Shown: in pieces, positions 22,918 through 31,898 of the stretch | Position numbering within the stretch: position 1 is the first letter of the stretch | Layout of the letters: every line of letters begins with the position of its first letter | Assembly (NCBI GenBank): GCA_017444065.1 | Contig: JAFSXJ010000120.1 | Location: 1-64,000, forward strand | DNA: 64,000 nucleotides | From: Paludibacteraceae bacterium | Lineage (GTDB): Bacteria; Bacteroidota; Bacteroidia; Bacteroidales; Paludibacteraceae | Reading direction: 5' to 3' | Position numbers and translations under genes: made by a program | The notes under the pieces: model-generated | The model's input: the letters and a program-made list of their open reading frames with translations, nothing else | What the model was told of the DNA's origin: nothing | The model's database searches: none

Positions 22918-22949
22918 CAAAGGTACACAAAATATTTGATAAATGCAAG
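22918..22949 (-). promoter_or_regulatory. Distal promoter upstream of the lipoprotein operon
   Basis: Minus strand: -33 CTTG (22946-22949), a 20-base gap and -7 TACCTTTG (22918-22925). The transcript would start near 22911 and pass through the nested hairpins. Confidence 0.6.
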
Positions 22950-23039
22950 AGGGATGTGCATATTTTTCGGGAATCGACATGGAAAAAACAAGAATTTGTG
23001 TAGAAATGACGACAAATAACAAAATTATTAGGGCATTGA

Positions 23040-23071
23040 CTTGCAAAAGTCAATAATTTTTCGTATCTTTG
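23040..23071 (+). promoter_or_regulatory. Promoter of ribD
   Basis: -33 CTTG (23040-23043), a 20-base gap and -7 TATCTTTG (23064-23071). Confidence 0.7.
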
Positions 23072-23169
23072 CAGCCGCGTTGGATAAAACAGGTCAAGCA
23101 TAACCAACAAAAACTAATCAAATATGCACCAACTGCATGATACAGGATACCGAATTACAGGCGTAAGAC

Positions 23170-24270
23170 ATGACGGATAACGATTATATACTTCGCTGCG
23201 TAGAGCTCGCCAAGAACGGCGAATACTACGTTGCCCCTAACCCGATGGTTGGTGCTGTGCTGGTGGTGCAAGGGGAGAGTGCTGACGGAAATTCAACTGA
23301 GTACGGAATTCACGGAAAAGACGGAAAGGAGTCAAAAGGCGAAAGAATATTTGCAGAAGGTTGGCATCGCAAGTTCGGGGAAGGGCATGCCGAGGTGGAG
23401 TGTTTCCGTGCCGCGGAGAAGCGGATGGAGGGATTGAGCTCAGAGGAGAAAGCCGCCCTGTATGACAGTATGACGCTGTACGTATCGTTGGAGCCCTGTT
23501 CGCATTACGGCAAGACTCCGCCTTGCGCCGACCTGATAATAAGCAAAGGCGTACGGCGCGTGGTAATCGGTTGTCTTGACCCGAACCCGCAGGTGGCAGG
23601 CAGAGGTGTGCAGAAGCTCCGTGACGCAGGCATAGAAGTAGTGGTCGGTGTGGAAGAACAGGCGTGCCGCCGGCTGAACAGGCGGTTCCTGTGCCTGCAT
23701 GAGAAGAAACGTCCGTACGTGATTCTGAAATGGGCGCAGACAGCCGACGGGTTCGTGGATTATCAGCGCACGGACGGCAAGCCGCTGGTCATCTCCACGC
23801 CGGTCACCAAGCAACTGGTGCACAAGATGCGCGCGGAGAACATGGCAATCATGGTCGGGACACGCACAGCCCTGCTGGACAATCCTTCGCTGCTGACCAC
23901 CCGCTGGGCGGGCAGAAACCCGATACGCGTAGTGGCGGACCGCCACCACCGCATCCCGTCAGACGCGAAGATATTCTCGCCTGACGCACCGACCATCGTC
24001 TATGACGAGCGCACCGACTGGCCGTTCATCCTGCAAGATCTGGCATCGCGGGGCATTCATTCCATCCTGGTGGAAGGCGGTCCTACGCTGCTCAAGCATA
24101 TACTGGCAACAGGCATCTGGGACGAGATGCATATCGAAGTGGCGCCTGTGAGCATCGGCAATGGCGTACCTGCGCCGGACATCGTGCTGCCGGATACGTA
24201 TGAGACGGTTGACGGGGCCAAGCTCTACACGATTTACCAACCGGAAACGCAAAAAAGCAATAATCCTTAA
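23170..24270 (+). CDS. ribD: Bifunctional riboflavin biosynthesis deaminase/reductase, with repeat insertion
   Basis: RibD carries out the second and third steps of riboflavin synthesis. The deaminase domain (residues 1-170) has the zinc motif HAEVECF and PCSHYGKTPPC. The reductase domain (175-366) has ILKWAQTADGFVD and the NADPH loop VEGGPTLLKHIL. Residues about 37-58, including EYGIHGKDGKE, are an insertion between the second strand and the conserved RIFAEGWH. They are coded by a copy of the GAGTACGGA repeat at 23299-23330. The same peptide type (EYGLDGTNGKD) occurs in dapB. Riboflavin synthase ribE lies 12 kb away. Confidence 0.94.
   Translation: MTDNDYILRCVELAKNGEYYVAPNPMVGAVLVVQGESADGNSTEYGIHGKDGKESKGERIFAEGWHRKFGEGHAEVECFRAAEKRMEGLSSEEKAALYDSMTLYVSLEPCSHYGKTPPCADLIISKGVRRVVIGCLDPNPQVAGRGVQKLRDAGIEVVVGVEEQACRRLNRRFLCLHEKKRPYVILKWAQTADGFVDYQRTDGKPLVISTPVTKQLVHKMRAENMAIMVGTRTALLDNPSLLTTRWAGRNPIRVVADRHHRIPSDAKIFSPDAPTIVYDERTDWPFILQDLASRGIHSILVEGGPTLLKHILATGIWDEMHIEVAPVSIGNGVPAPDIVLPDTYETVDGAKLYTIYQPETQKSNNP
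23299..23330 (+). repeat. GAGTACGGA repeat inside ribD
   Basis: A 32-bp unit: GAGTACGGA, four bases, ACGGAA, three bases, ACGGAA. It matches the copy in dapB (46005-46036) at 26 of 32 positions and is read in the same frame there. Confidence 0.75.
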
Positions 24271-24302
24271 AAAGTGGCATACATTTTGCATACATTCAAA
24301 TT

Positions 24303-25154
24303 ATGAAATTAACACACCTATATTTGATAGCAACGGGCTGCGCGCTGATGCTCGGCATGAGCGGTTGCAACCTGTTCCAGCGCGACGCCAAGGAAGGTGC
24401 AGTGGTGCAGTTGGGCAACAACTACCTGTACCAGTCCGACCTGAATGCCGTCATGCAGTACGCCTCTACGGCGGAGGACAGTGTACGTTATGCCGAGCAG
24501 TTCATCCGCCGCTGGGCTACGGATATCCTTCAGTACCAGCAGGGCAAGGCGCACAGCACGCGGGAGATTGAGGCGCTGGTCGAGGATTATCGCCGCAGCC
24601 TGTATGTAGCGGAGTACGAACGGTACATTGTGGACAAACGTATGCCAAAGACCGTGAGCGATGCCGAGGCGGACACGTTCTATGTGCACCACCCTGACCG
24701 CTTTGTGCTTCAGGAGAACATTCTGCAGGGTGCGTTGCTGGTTGTGCCCAAAGACGCCCCATCGCAGGACGAACTCAAGAAGCGGATGAACGACCTGACC
24801 GAAGAAGCCAACCTCGAGTATATCGAGAAGTACGCCTACCAGTACGCCAGCGGTTACGAACTGTTCACCAGTCAGTGGCGTACAGGCAACCAGGTGCTGA
24901 TGCGCATGCCTTCCAACCGATGGCAGAAGAACCTGGCGGCAGGCAAGCAGTATGCCGAACAGGACTCGGCATCAGTCTATCTGCTGCAGGTAACCGACTG
25001 CCGTCTGGCAGGCGAACCCATGCCGATTGAGTATGCGCGGCCGGGCATCGACAAGATGATTCTGTCTGAGCGGCGCGTCAAGTTCCTGCAAACGCAACGC
25101 CAGCAACTGTACGATGACGCCGTACGGTTCGGCAAACTGAAAATTGAAATGTGA
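24303..25154 (+). CDS. Lipoprotein with SurA/PpiC-like chaperone region, no isomerase domain
   Basis: This is a 283-residue lipoprotein with lipobox GMSGC (MKLTHLYLIATGCALMLGMS before it). The helical region (about 60-190) resembles the SurA/PpiC N-terminal chaperone part (EALVEDYRRSLYVAEYERYI, DAEADTFYVHHPDRFVL). No parvulin core (VGxxxxGxxVPEF) is present. It is followed directly by the SurA-like gene, so a shared role in outer-membrane protein folding is likely. The last codons (GKLKIEM) are written in a microrepeat at 25134-25165. Confidence 0.7.
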   Translation: MKLTHLYLIATGCALMLGMSGCNLFQRDAKEGAVVQLGNNYLYQSDLNAVMQYASTAEDSVRYAEQFIRRWATDILQYQQGKAHSTREIEALVEDYRRSLYVAEYERYIVDKRMPKTVSDAEADTFYVHHPDRFVLQENILQGALLVVPKDAPSQDELKKRMNDLTEEANLEYIEKYAYQYASGYELFTSQWRTGNQVLMRMPSNRWQKNLAAGKQYAEQDSASVYLLQVTDCRLAGEPMPIEYARPGIDKMILSERRVKFLQTQRQQLYDDAVRFGKLKIEM

Positions 25155-25173
25155 AAGGAGAAAGAATAAACAC

Positions 25174-26523
25174 ATGCGTATGAAACGAATTCTATATATC
25201 TGCCTGCTGGCATGGGCTATACCCTGTCTGGCAGACGACAATGTCATCGACGAGGTCATCTGGATAGTCGGCGACGAAGCCATTCTCCGTTCGGAGGTGG
25301 AGGAGGAAAGACTGCGTGCCCAGTACGAGGGACAGGCAATACCGGGTGACCCGTATTGCGTCATTCCCGAGCAACTGGCTATTCAGAAGCTCTTTCTGCA
25401 CCAGGCTGAACTGGACTCGGTGGAAGTGTCGGAATCAACCGTCAGTCACCAGGTTGACATGCGTATGAACTACTACATCTCACAGATCGGCTCGAAGGAG
25501 AAGATGGAAGAGTACTTCCGCAAGACGAGTTCGGAGATTCGCGAAGAGATGATGAAGTCCGTTCGTAACCAGATGACCATCCAGCAGATGCAGCAGAAGC
25601 TCACGGCGAACATCAAGCCCACGCCGGCCGAGATACGCCGGTTCTACAACAGCCTGCCGCAGGACTCCATCCCGATGATGCCGGCGGATGTTGAGGTGCA
25701 GATACTGAGCTTCGTTCCGCCCGTACCTCTCGAGGAGATAGAGCGTATCAAGGGCCGTCTGCGCGAGTTCACCGAGCGTGTGACCAGCGGTCAGGCGGAC
25801 TTTGCGATGCTGGCGCGGTTCTATTCCGAGGACACGGAGAGTGCCAAGCACGGCGGTGAGCTGGGGTTTGTCGGACGCGGACAGCTCGTGCCGGAGTTTG
25901 CCGATGTGGCATTCAACCTCAACGACCCGAAGAAGGTCAGCCGTATCGTGGAGAGCGAGTACGGCTACCACATCATCCAGCTCATCGAGAAGCATGGCGA
26001 ACGCATCAACTGCCGGCACATCCTACTCAAGCCGCGCGTATCAGCCACCGACAAGATGAACGCCCTGACGCGGCTGGACTCGATTGCCAAACTCATCCGC
26101 ACCGACAGCATGACATTCGAGCAGGCTATCATCCGGTACTCCGAGGACAAGAACACCGTGATGAACGCCGGACTGATGACCAACCCGAATACCGGCGCAT
26201 CTAAGTTCGAGTACCAGGACCTGCCCGCCGAGGTCGCAAAACAGATATACTCCATGAAGGAAGGAGACATATCCGAGCCGTTCGTGATGATGGACCCTAC
26301 CAAGAACAAGGAGGTCTGCGCCATCGTCAAGCTCAAGCACAAGACCGATGTCCATCGCGCCAATCTGACCGATGATTTCCAGGCAGTCAAGGCCATGCTT
26401 GAGCAGAAGCTGTCGGCAGAGTTTATCCACAAGTGGATACTCAACAAGCAGAAAGACACCTACGTCCAGATTGACCCGCAATGGGCGAACTGCGACTTCG
26501 AATATCCCAACTGGAAACATTAG
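25174..26523 (+). CDS. SurA-like peptidylprolyl isomerase
   Basis: This is a periplasmic folding chaperone for outer-membrane proteins. The ATG at 25174 (MRMKRILYICLLAWAIPCLA) gives 449 residues with a signal peptide; an ATG at 25180 is an alternative. An AAAGGAG sequence sits before it, unusual in this genome. A SurA N-terminal domain is followed by a parvulin domain at about 165-265 (HGGELGFVGRGQLVPEFADV, then YGYHIIQLIEKHG) and a second, more diverged parvulin-like region at about 270-390. The sequence continues into the OstA-like gene 6 bases later. Confidence 0.85.
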   Translation: MRMKRILYICLLAWAIPCLADDNVIDEVIWIVGDEAILRSEVEEERLRAQYEGQAIPGDPYCVIPEQLAIQKLFLHQAELDSVEVSESTVSHQVDMRMNYYISQIGSKEKMEEYFRKTSSEIREEMMKSVRNQMTIQQMQQKLTANIKPTPAEIRRFYNSLPQDSIPMMPADVEVQILSFVPPVPLEEIERIKGRLREFTERVTSGQADFAMLARFYSEDTESAKHGGELGFVGRGQLVPEFADVAFNLNDPKKVSRIVESEYGYHIIQLIEKHGERINCRHILLKPRVSATDKMNALTRLDSIAKLIRTDSMTFEQAIIRYSEDKNTVMNAGLMTNPNTGASKFEYQDLPAEVAKQIYSMKEGDISEPFVMMDPTKNKEVCAIVKLKHKTDVHRANLTDDFQAVKAMLEQKLSAEFIHKWILNKQKDTYVQIDPQWANCDFEYPNWKH

Positions 26524-26529
26524 TGCGCA

Positions 26530-28194
26530 ATGAAACGTCTGCTCGTCATACTGATGATTGCGATGCCGGTTATTCTGCCGGCACAGACTCTCGTGTATCT
26601 CGAGCGGGCGGACAACCTGCTCTTCGACCAGAACATCCTGCCGGATGCGCGTATCGTGATTGGCAATGTGGTGTTCCGTCACGACGATGCGCTCATGTAC
26701 TGCGACAGCGCCAATTTCTACGAATCGAGCAACTCCCTCGAGGCGTTCGGACACGTGAAGATGGTACAAGGCGATACGCTCACCGGCTACGGGGACCAGC
26801 TCTTCTACAACGGCAACACGAAGATTGCCCGTTTGAGGCAGAACGTACGCCTGCTGCACCACGAGGCTGTTCTAACCACCGACAGCCTGAACTACGACCG
26901 TGTACAGGACATAGCCTATTACTTCACCGGCGGCAAGATTGTAGATGACCTGAACACACTCACATCGCGTTGGGGGCAATATACACCGTACAACAAACAT
27001 GCAACGTTCCGCGATACCGTTCATCTGGTGAACGACCGCTTCACGATGGACACCGACACTCTGCTGTACGACACCGAGTCGCATGTGGCGGAACTGGTCA
27101 GCCCGACGGTTATCCTCTATGAGAAGGAAACGACCATCCTCTCGTCCAGCGGCCTGTACAACACCCGCACAGAGGAGTCGCAACTGTTCAACCGTTCACA
27201 GGTCATTCACAACGACGGCAAGTTCCTTACCGGCGACACCATCTATTACGACAAGAAGCAGTCCTTCGGTCAACTGTTCGGTCATATCGAGGTGGTCGAT
27301 TCCACCCAGCAGGTTACCCTGCGCGGCAACTACGGCGAGATGTATGAGGACGGTTCGCCGGCGTCCTTGCACCCAGACTGGGGTTCGCACGGCTTTGCCA
27401 CGCGCGAGGCGTTACTCGAGCACTGGGGCGACAGCCTGCATACGTACATGCACGCCGACACCCTGTTTACCGAAGAACTGGCTCTGTCCGACACCCTCCC
27501 GCGCGACAGCACGTACCAGCGTGTCCGCGCGTACCACAACGTGCGCATCTACCGCGACGACATGCAGGGAGTATGCGACTCGGCAGTATATCTCGGCAAC
27601 GATTCCATCGGCAAAATGTATAGCAATCCTGTCTGCTGGAACGACAACAACCAGGTGGCTGCGGACAGCATCTACGTCTATTTCCGCAACGAGGAAGTGG
27701 ATTACGCCCACGGCATGGGCTCGGCTATCTGCATCCAGCAGCACGACCTGCTCCACTACAACCAGATGAGCGGCAAGGAGATTATCGCCCATGTGCGTGA
27801 CGGCGACGTCTATCGCATCGATGTCAACGGCAATGCCGAGACGGTGTTCTTCCCCGTTGACGAGAAGGACCACACGCTCAGTGGCTGTAACCGTACGCAG
27901 AGCAGTTTCGTCAAGGTCTTTATGCAGAAGCGCAAGGTGGACCATGTGCTGTTCACTACCGCCACGACCGGTACGATGTATCCTATGGACCAGGTCACCG
28001 ATGCCGTGATGCACCTGGGAGCGTTCTTCTGGGCGGAGGACGAACGGCCGCGCGTGCCCGCCGATGTGCTGCTCAATGTGCCGCGTACACCGAGGGGCGA
28101 AAAGAAGAAGGTGAGCGCCTCGGTTGATGAGGATGAACAAGAAGAGGGAAACGGCAATACCACAAAACCCAAAATCAACAAACCACGCAAATAA
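26530..28194 (+). CDS. OstA/LptA-like envelope protein
   Basis: This is a 554-residue exported protein with a signal peptide (MKRLLVILMIAMPVILPAQT) and a long repetitive beta-strand region. It resembles the OstA/LptA N-terminal fold: LVYLERADNLLFDQNILPDA, FGHVKMVQGDTLTGYGDQLF, TIYYDKKQSFGQLFGHIEVV. In Bacteroidetes such proteins lie near SurA homologues and are thought to help lipopolysaccharide reach the outer membrane. The C-terminal tail is charged and unstructured (KKKVSASVDEDEQEEGNG). Confidence 0.8.
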   Translation: MKRLLVILMIAMPVILPAQTLVYLERADNLLFDQNILPDARIVIGNVVFRHDDALMYCDSANFYESSNSLEAFGHVKMVQGDTLTGYGDQLFYNGNTKIARLRQNVRLLHHEAVLTTDSLNYDRVQDIAYYFTGGKIVDDLNTLTSRWGQYTPYNKHATFRDTVHLVNDRFTMDTDTLLYDTESHVAELVSPTVILYEKETTILSSSGLYNTRTEESQLFNRSQVIHNDGKFLTGDTIYYDKKQSFGQLFGHIEVVDSTQQVTLRGNYGEMYEDGSPASLHPDWGSHGFATREALLEHWGDSLHTYMHADTLFTEELALSDTLPRDSTYQRVRAYHNVRIYRDDMQGVCDSAVYLGNDSIGKMYSNPVCWNDNNQVAADSIYVYFRNEEVDYAHGMGSAICIQQHDLLHYNQMSGKEIIAHVRDGDVYRIDVNGNAETVFFPVDEKDHTLSGCNRTQSSFVKVFMQKRKVDHVLFTTATTGTMYPMDQVTDAVMHLGAFFWAEDERPRVPADVLLNVPRTPRGEKKKVSASVDEDEQEEGNGNTTKPKINKPRK

Positions 28195-28206
28195 CGAAAC
28201 GACAAT

Positions 28207-28923
28207 ATGAAACGTACTACAACATTCATTTTCATCCTGCTGCTTGCGGCAGGCATGATGGCAGAGGAAGCCATTGGGGGCTTCGGCTTCCATATCGGTT
28301 ACGCCGCTCCTACACTGCGCATCAACTCACCTACCACCAAGACCTTGGAGACTATCCCGATGAACGGCATGAAAGTCGGCTTCAGTTACGACGCCACCAT
28401 CGTCAAGGGTTTCGGCACGACGCTCGGGCTGAACTACACCTTCGGCACCTATAACTCCAAATGGACAAAAATCAGCGACCTGACTACGGACGAAACCCGT
28501 TACCGTGACACGTATCAGGGACTGGAGATTTTCTGCGACTGGCAGTACAAGTTCGAGATTGCAGGTGATACCTATCTGATGCTCTACACCGGTCCGACCA
28601 TCCAGTGTCATCTCTCACTCAAGGAGCAGGAGTATATCCGCAGTAGTGCTACAGGCAGCACGAGCAAACAGACGCGCTACGGGTATGAGTACCGCGACAA
28701 CGAGTCGTTTGAGGATTACAAGCGTGTGAACGTCACCTGGGGCATAGGCGCAGGATTCCAGTACAGGCAGTTCTTCGTACGCGGCGGATACGACTTCGGT
28801 CTGTTCAATCCATACCGTTACGATACGTTCAAGGCAATGGGCATCACCACCTCCGACTACTACACCCGCGGACGGTTTGACCAGTGGCAAATCAAACTCG
28901 GTGTGTACATCTGGCAAAATTAG
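28207..28923 (+). CDS. Outer membrane beta-barrel protein
   Basis: This is a 238-residue protein. A short signal peptide (MKRTTTFIFILLLAAGMMA) is followed by alternating hydrophobic and polar strands. It starts GGFGFHIGYAAPTLRI and ends with the aromatic barrel signature DQWQIKLGVYIWQN. There are no catalytic motifs. It follows the SurA-like and OstA-like genes by 12 bases and probably belongs to the same envelope unit. Confidence 0.7.
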   Translation: MKRTTTFIFILLLAAGMMAEEAIGGFGFHIGYAAPTLRINSPTTKTLETIPMNGMKVGFSYDATIVKGFGTTLGLNYTFGTYNSKWTKISDLTTDETRYRDTYQGLEIFCDWQYKFEIAGDTYLMLYTGPTIQCHLSLKEQEYIRSSATGSTSKQTRYGYEYRDNESFEDYKRVNVTWGIGAGFQYRQFFVRGGYDFGLFNPYRYDTFKAMGITTSDYYTRGRFDQWQIKLGVYIWQN

Positions 28924-28972
28924 ACCGCTAACGCTAAAAGAATAAAGACCGCTACGCTGAAAGAACAAAGAC
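28922..28972 (+). repeat. Two-copy tandem repeat between the barrel gene and dnaG
   Basis: Units AGACCGCTAACGCTAAAAGA.. (28922-28945) and AGACCGCTACGCTGAAAGAA.. (28946-28968) are followed by a partial third unit. The first unit starts inside the stop codon of the barrel gene. Confidence 0.65.
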
Positions 28973-29031
28973 TGATTAGGCTTTTATCTTTTTCCTTTGA
29001 GTACAAAGCACGGTCTTTCGACTAAAAAGTT

Positions 29032-31077
29032 ATGATTCCTCCGCAGACCATCGATAAGATTTTCAGTGCCGCCAAGATTGAGGAGGTGGTAGAGGATTAT
29101 GTGCCCCTTAAGAAGCGCGGTGCCAACCTCATCGGTCTCTGTCCGTTCCACTCGGAGCGTACAGGATCGTTCACCGTGTCGCCGAGCAAGGGAATCTTCA
29201 AGTGCTTCGGTTGCGGCGAGAGCGGCAATGCTGTGGGGTTCGTCATGAAGATTGAGAACTGCTCGTACGCCGATGCCTTGCGCACCTTGGCGAAGAAATA
29301 CCACATCGAGATTGAGGAGCGCCAGCTCACACCGGAGGAACAGCAGCATCAGGATGACCGCGAGGCGATGTTCGCCGTCAACGAATGGGCGAACAAATGG
29401 TTTCAGGAGCAGTTGTGGGACACGCCCGAGGGACAGGCGATTGGGCTCAAGTACTTCCGCGAGCGAGGCATGCAGGACACCACCATACGCAAGTTCGGAC
29501 TCGGTTTCTCGCCGAACAAAGGCACAGCACTCACCGATGCCGCGCACAAAGCCGGATATACCGACAAGTACCTGACCAACGACCCAGACACGCTCATCGG
29601 CTGTGGCGTGTGCGGCAAGAACGAGAAGGGCGAGGTCTATGACCGCTTCCGCGACCGCGTGATGTTCCCCATCTTCACCACCTCCGGCAAGACCGTCGCC
29701 TTTGCGGGACGTATCCTGCGCAAGAAGTTTGACAAGGAAGGCAAGGAGATAGCCGTAGGCAAATATGTCAACTCGCCGGGATCGACCATCTACTCCAAGA
29801 CCAACGAGCTTTATGGTCTGTTCCAAGCCAAGCAGTCCATCTCACGCAAGGACCTCTGCTACCTGGTGGAGGGACAGATGGATGTGCTATCCATGCACCA
29901 GGCGGGTATTGAGAATGTGGTGGCATCCGGCGGCACAGCGCTCACCCAAGCGCAGGTCAGGCTCATCAAGCGATTCACCACCAACATCACCGTCCTCTAC
30001 GATGGCGATGCCGCAGGTATCCATGCCGCCATCCGAGGTATAGATATGTTCCTGAGCGAGGGATTCTTTGTCAAGGTTGTCCTTCTGCCCGACGGCGAGG
30101 ACCCGGACTCCTACGCACGCACGCACGACGCTTCGGAGTTCATCACATTTATTGAGCAGCACCAGCAGGACTTCATCCGTTTCAAGGCTCAGTTCAGTTG
30201 GGAGCAGGTCAAGAACGACCCGAGTAAACGCTCCGAGCTGACACACGACCTGGTGCAGTCCATCGCGCTCATACCCGATGAGATAACGCGTTACGAGTAT
30301 ATCCGCGACTGCGCCCAACTGCTGCAGACCTCAGCCGAGGTGCTGTCGCGTGCCGTGGAGCAGCAGCGCCGCGAAAGGCGTAAGAACGCCGCCGAGGAGT
30401 ACAATGCCCAGCGCCGTGAGAAGGAGCGCGCAACTATCCTGCCGCGGACCGATGCGTCGGCAGCAGAGTCCGCACAACCGGCTGAAGCCAAGCCTGAACC
30501 CGCCAAACCCGCCATGACCAAGACCGAGCAGAACATGCGCAACCTGACGCAACTGCTCATCCGATATGGCGACCGGCCATATATCCAATTCCGGAACGGC
30601 ACATCCATCACAGTGGGAGCATACCTGCTGCAGGAACTGGCCAAGGACAATGTGACCATAGCCCTGCCTACCGACCGGCGCATCTTCGATGAGTTCAATG
30701 CCCATCAGAACGACGAGGGGTTTGTTTCCGAGAAGTTCTTCACCTTCCATCCCGACCCCGAAATCAACGCCCTGGCGTGTGACCTGGTGGCGGACAAGTA
30801 TGAGTTGTCAAGCATCTTCTCGAAGGTGGCGATTTCCGAGAATGTCGTGCAGCAGGTCGAGCAACGTTCGGAGCAGGACCTGCTGAACGAACTGGTGCCG
30901 CAGCTGTTGTGCGAGCTCAAGCTCAATATCATCAACGAGCGCATCACCGAAGTGCAGAAACTGATGAAGCAAACCTCGCCCGACGACCCGCAATCGCTTC
31001 AACTACTCAGCCAGCTCAACAGCCTCAATTCCGTCAAGCGCACCATCTGCAAGTACCTCGGCAACCGGATGAGGTGA
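29032..31077 (+). CDS. dnaG: DNA primase
   Basis: This is a 681-residue replicative primase. The CHC2 zinc finger (residues about 37-66) has CPFH and CFGCGESG. The catalytic core follows, then the TOPRIM domain at about 275-350 with LVEGQMDVLSMHQAGIENVV and VLYDGDAAGIHAA. The C-terminal part is the helicase-interacting helical domain, joined by an Ala/Pro/Glu linker near 470-495. The start MIPPQTIDKIFSAAKIEEVV is the conserved one. Confidence 0.96.
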   Translation: MIPPQTIDKIFSAAKIEEVVEDYVPLKKRGANLIGLCPFHSERTGSFTVSPSKGIFKCFGCGESGNAVGFVMKIENCSYADALRTLAKKYHIEIEERQLTPEEQQHQDDREAMFAVNEWANKWFQEQLWDTPEGQAIGLKYFRERGMQDTTIRKFGLGFSPNKGTALTDAAHKAGYTDKYLTNDPDTLIGCGVCGKNEKGEVYDRFRDRVMFPIFTTSGKTVAFAGRILRKKFDKEGKEIAVGKYVNSPGSTIYSKTNELYGLFQAKQSISRKDLCYLVEGQMDVLSMHQAGIENVVASGGTALTQAQVRLIKRFTTNITVLYDGDAAGIHAAIRGIDMFLSEGFFVKVVLLPDGEDPDSYARTHDASEFITFIEQHQQDFIRFKAQFSWEQVKNDPSKRSELTHDLVQSIALIPDEITRYEYIRDCAQLLQTSAEVLSRAVEQQRRERRKNAAEEYNAQRREKERATILPRTDASAAESAQPAEAKPEPAKPAMTKTEQNMRNLTQLLIRYGDRPYIQFRNGTSITVGAYLLQELAKDNVTIALPTDRRIFDEFNAHQNDEGFVSEKFFTFHPDPEINALACDLVADKYELSSIFSKVAISENVVQQVEQRSEQDLLNELVPQLLCELKLNIINERITEVQKLMKQTSPDDPQSLQLLSQLNSLNSVKRTICKYLGNRMR

Positions 31078-31103
31078 TATCGTGCTTCTAGAATCAGAGA
31101 CAT

Positions 31104-31177
31104 CCGGAATATCCGGACATGTATCGCAGTAGGGAGCATGAAGGGGTTAAGTAGAGGGCAAGTAGAGGTTTACTCGG
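31104..31177 (+). repeat. Dispersed repeat C with 11-bp units
   Basis: It opens CCGGAATATCCGGACATGTA, continues in four units of the AAGTAGGGAGC type and ends AGGTTTACTCGG. An inverted copy with one unit fewer is at 52918-52980. It fills the convergent gap between dnaG and truA. Confidence 0.8.
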
Positions 31178-31181
31178 GAGA

Positions 31182-31898
31182 TCAATACCGCACAGCGGTG
31201 AGGAAGAGCCCTTCGGGCGGAGCGGACTGGCCGGCAGCCTGACGGGAACGTGATTCGATTATCGCCTCAAACTCACGGGGCGATAATTTGTGTCTGCCAA
31301 CCTCAAACAACGTACCCACCACAGCGCGAACCATATTCCTGAGGAATCGGTCGGCAGTAATCGTGAAGACTGCACCATCTTCCTCTGTCCGCCACTGCGC
31401 CTCCGTAATGGTGCAGATAGTGGTCTTGACATCGGTATGGACCTTGCAGAACGAGGCAAAGTCATGCATGCCGAGCAAGATATGTGCCGCAGTATTCATT
31501 AAATCATAGTCAAAAGGTACGGGCGTATACGTGCGCGTTGCGTACGCGAAGGGGTCTTTGCGCGTCGTTATGCGGTACTCGTACGTACGGCTCACGGCCG
31601 AGAACCGCGCATGCAAGTCATCCGCCACAGGATAGATGCGACGCACGGCTATATCCATCGGCAAGAACCTGTTCAGGCGCGAGACCGACGGCGGTTCGGT
31701 ACCTATATCGAAGTGCGCGAACATCTGCTCGGCATGCACGCCAGCATCTGTCCGTCCGGCGAACGTGAGTGCCACAGGCTGACGAAGGATGGTGCGGAAC
31801 GCATCCTCCATCACACTCTGCACCGTAACACCGTTAGGCTGAACCTGTGAGCCGTGGTAGTGCGTACCCTTATATGCGAACTCGATGAAGTACCTCAT
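31182..31898 (-). CDS. truA: tRNA pseudouridine synthase A
   Basis: TruA makes pseudouridine 38-40 in tRNA anticodon arms. It has 238 residues, with the catalytic Asp in FAGRTDAGVHAEQMFAHFD near residue 47 and conserved YEYRITTRKDPF, SFCKVHTDVKTT and FLRNMVRAVVGTLFEVGRHK. Its start overlaps the end of the upstream flippase gene by 29 bases. Confidence 0.95.
   Translation of the reverse strand: MRYFIEFAYKGTHYHGSQVQPNGVTVQSVMEDAFRTILRQPVALTFAGRTDAGVHAEQMFAHFDIGTEPPSVSRLNRFLPMDIAVRRIYPVADDLHARFSAVSRTYEYRITTRKDPFAYATRTYTPVPFDYDLMNTAAHILLGMHDFASFCKVHTDVKTTICTITEAQWRTEEDGAVFTITADRFLRNMVRAVVGTLFEVGRHKLSPREFEAIIESRSRQAAGQSAPPEGLFLTAVRY

Larger units (their letters stand above)
22666..23169. other. 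504-bp divergent control region between the lipoprotein operon and ribD
   Basis: From left to right it holds the lipoprotein leader stem-loop (22697-22740), the proximal minus promoter (22744-22776), the nested hairpins (22849-22895), the distal minus promoter (22918-22949), and the ribD promoter (23040-23071). No FMN riboswitch was seen upstream of ribD. The 78-codon minus frame at 22874-23110 has no protein-like features. Confidence 0.7.

Noticed and set aside
22874..23110. 78-codon minus frame in the lipoprotein-ribD gap
   Set aside because: It overlaps a promoter and hairpins and shows no coding character.
23072..23169. FMN riboswitch upstream of ribD
   Set aside because: None of the conserved RFN boxes are visible in the leader.
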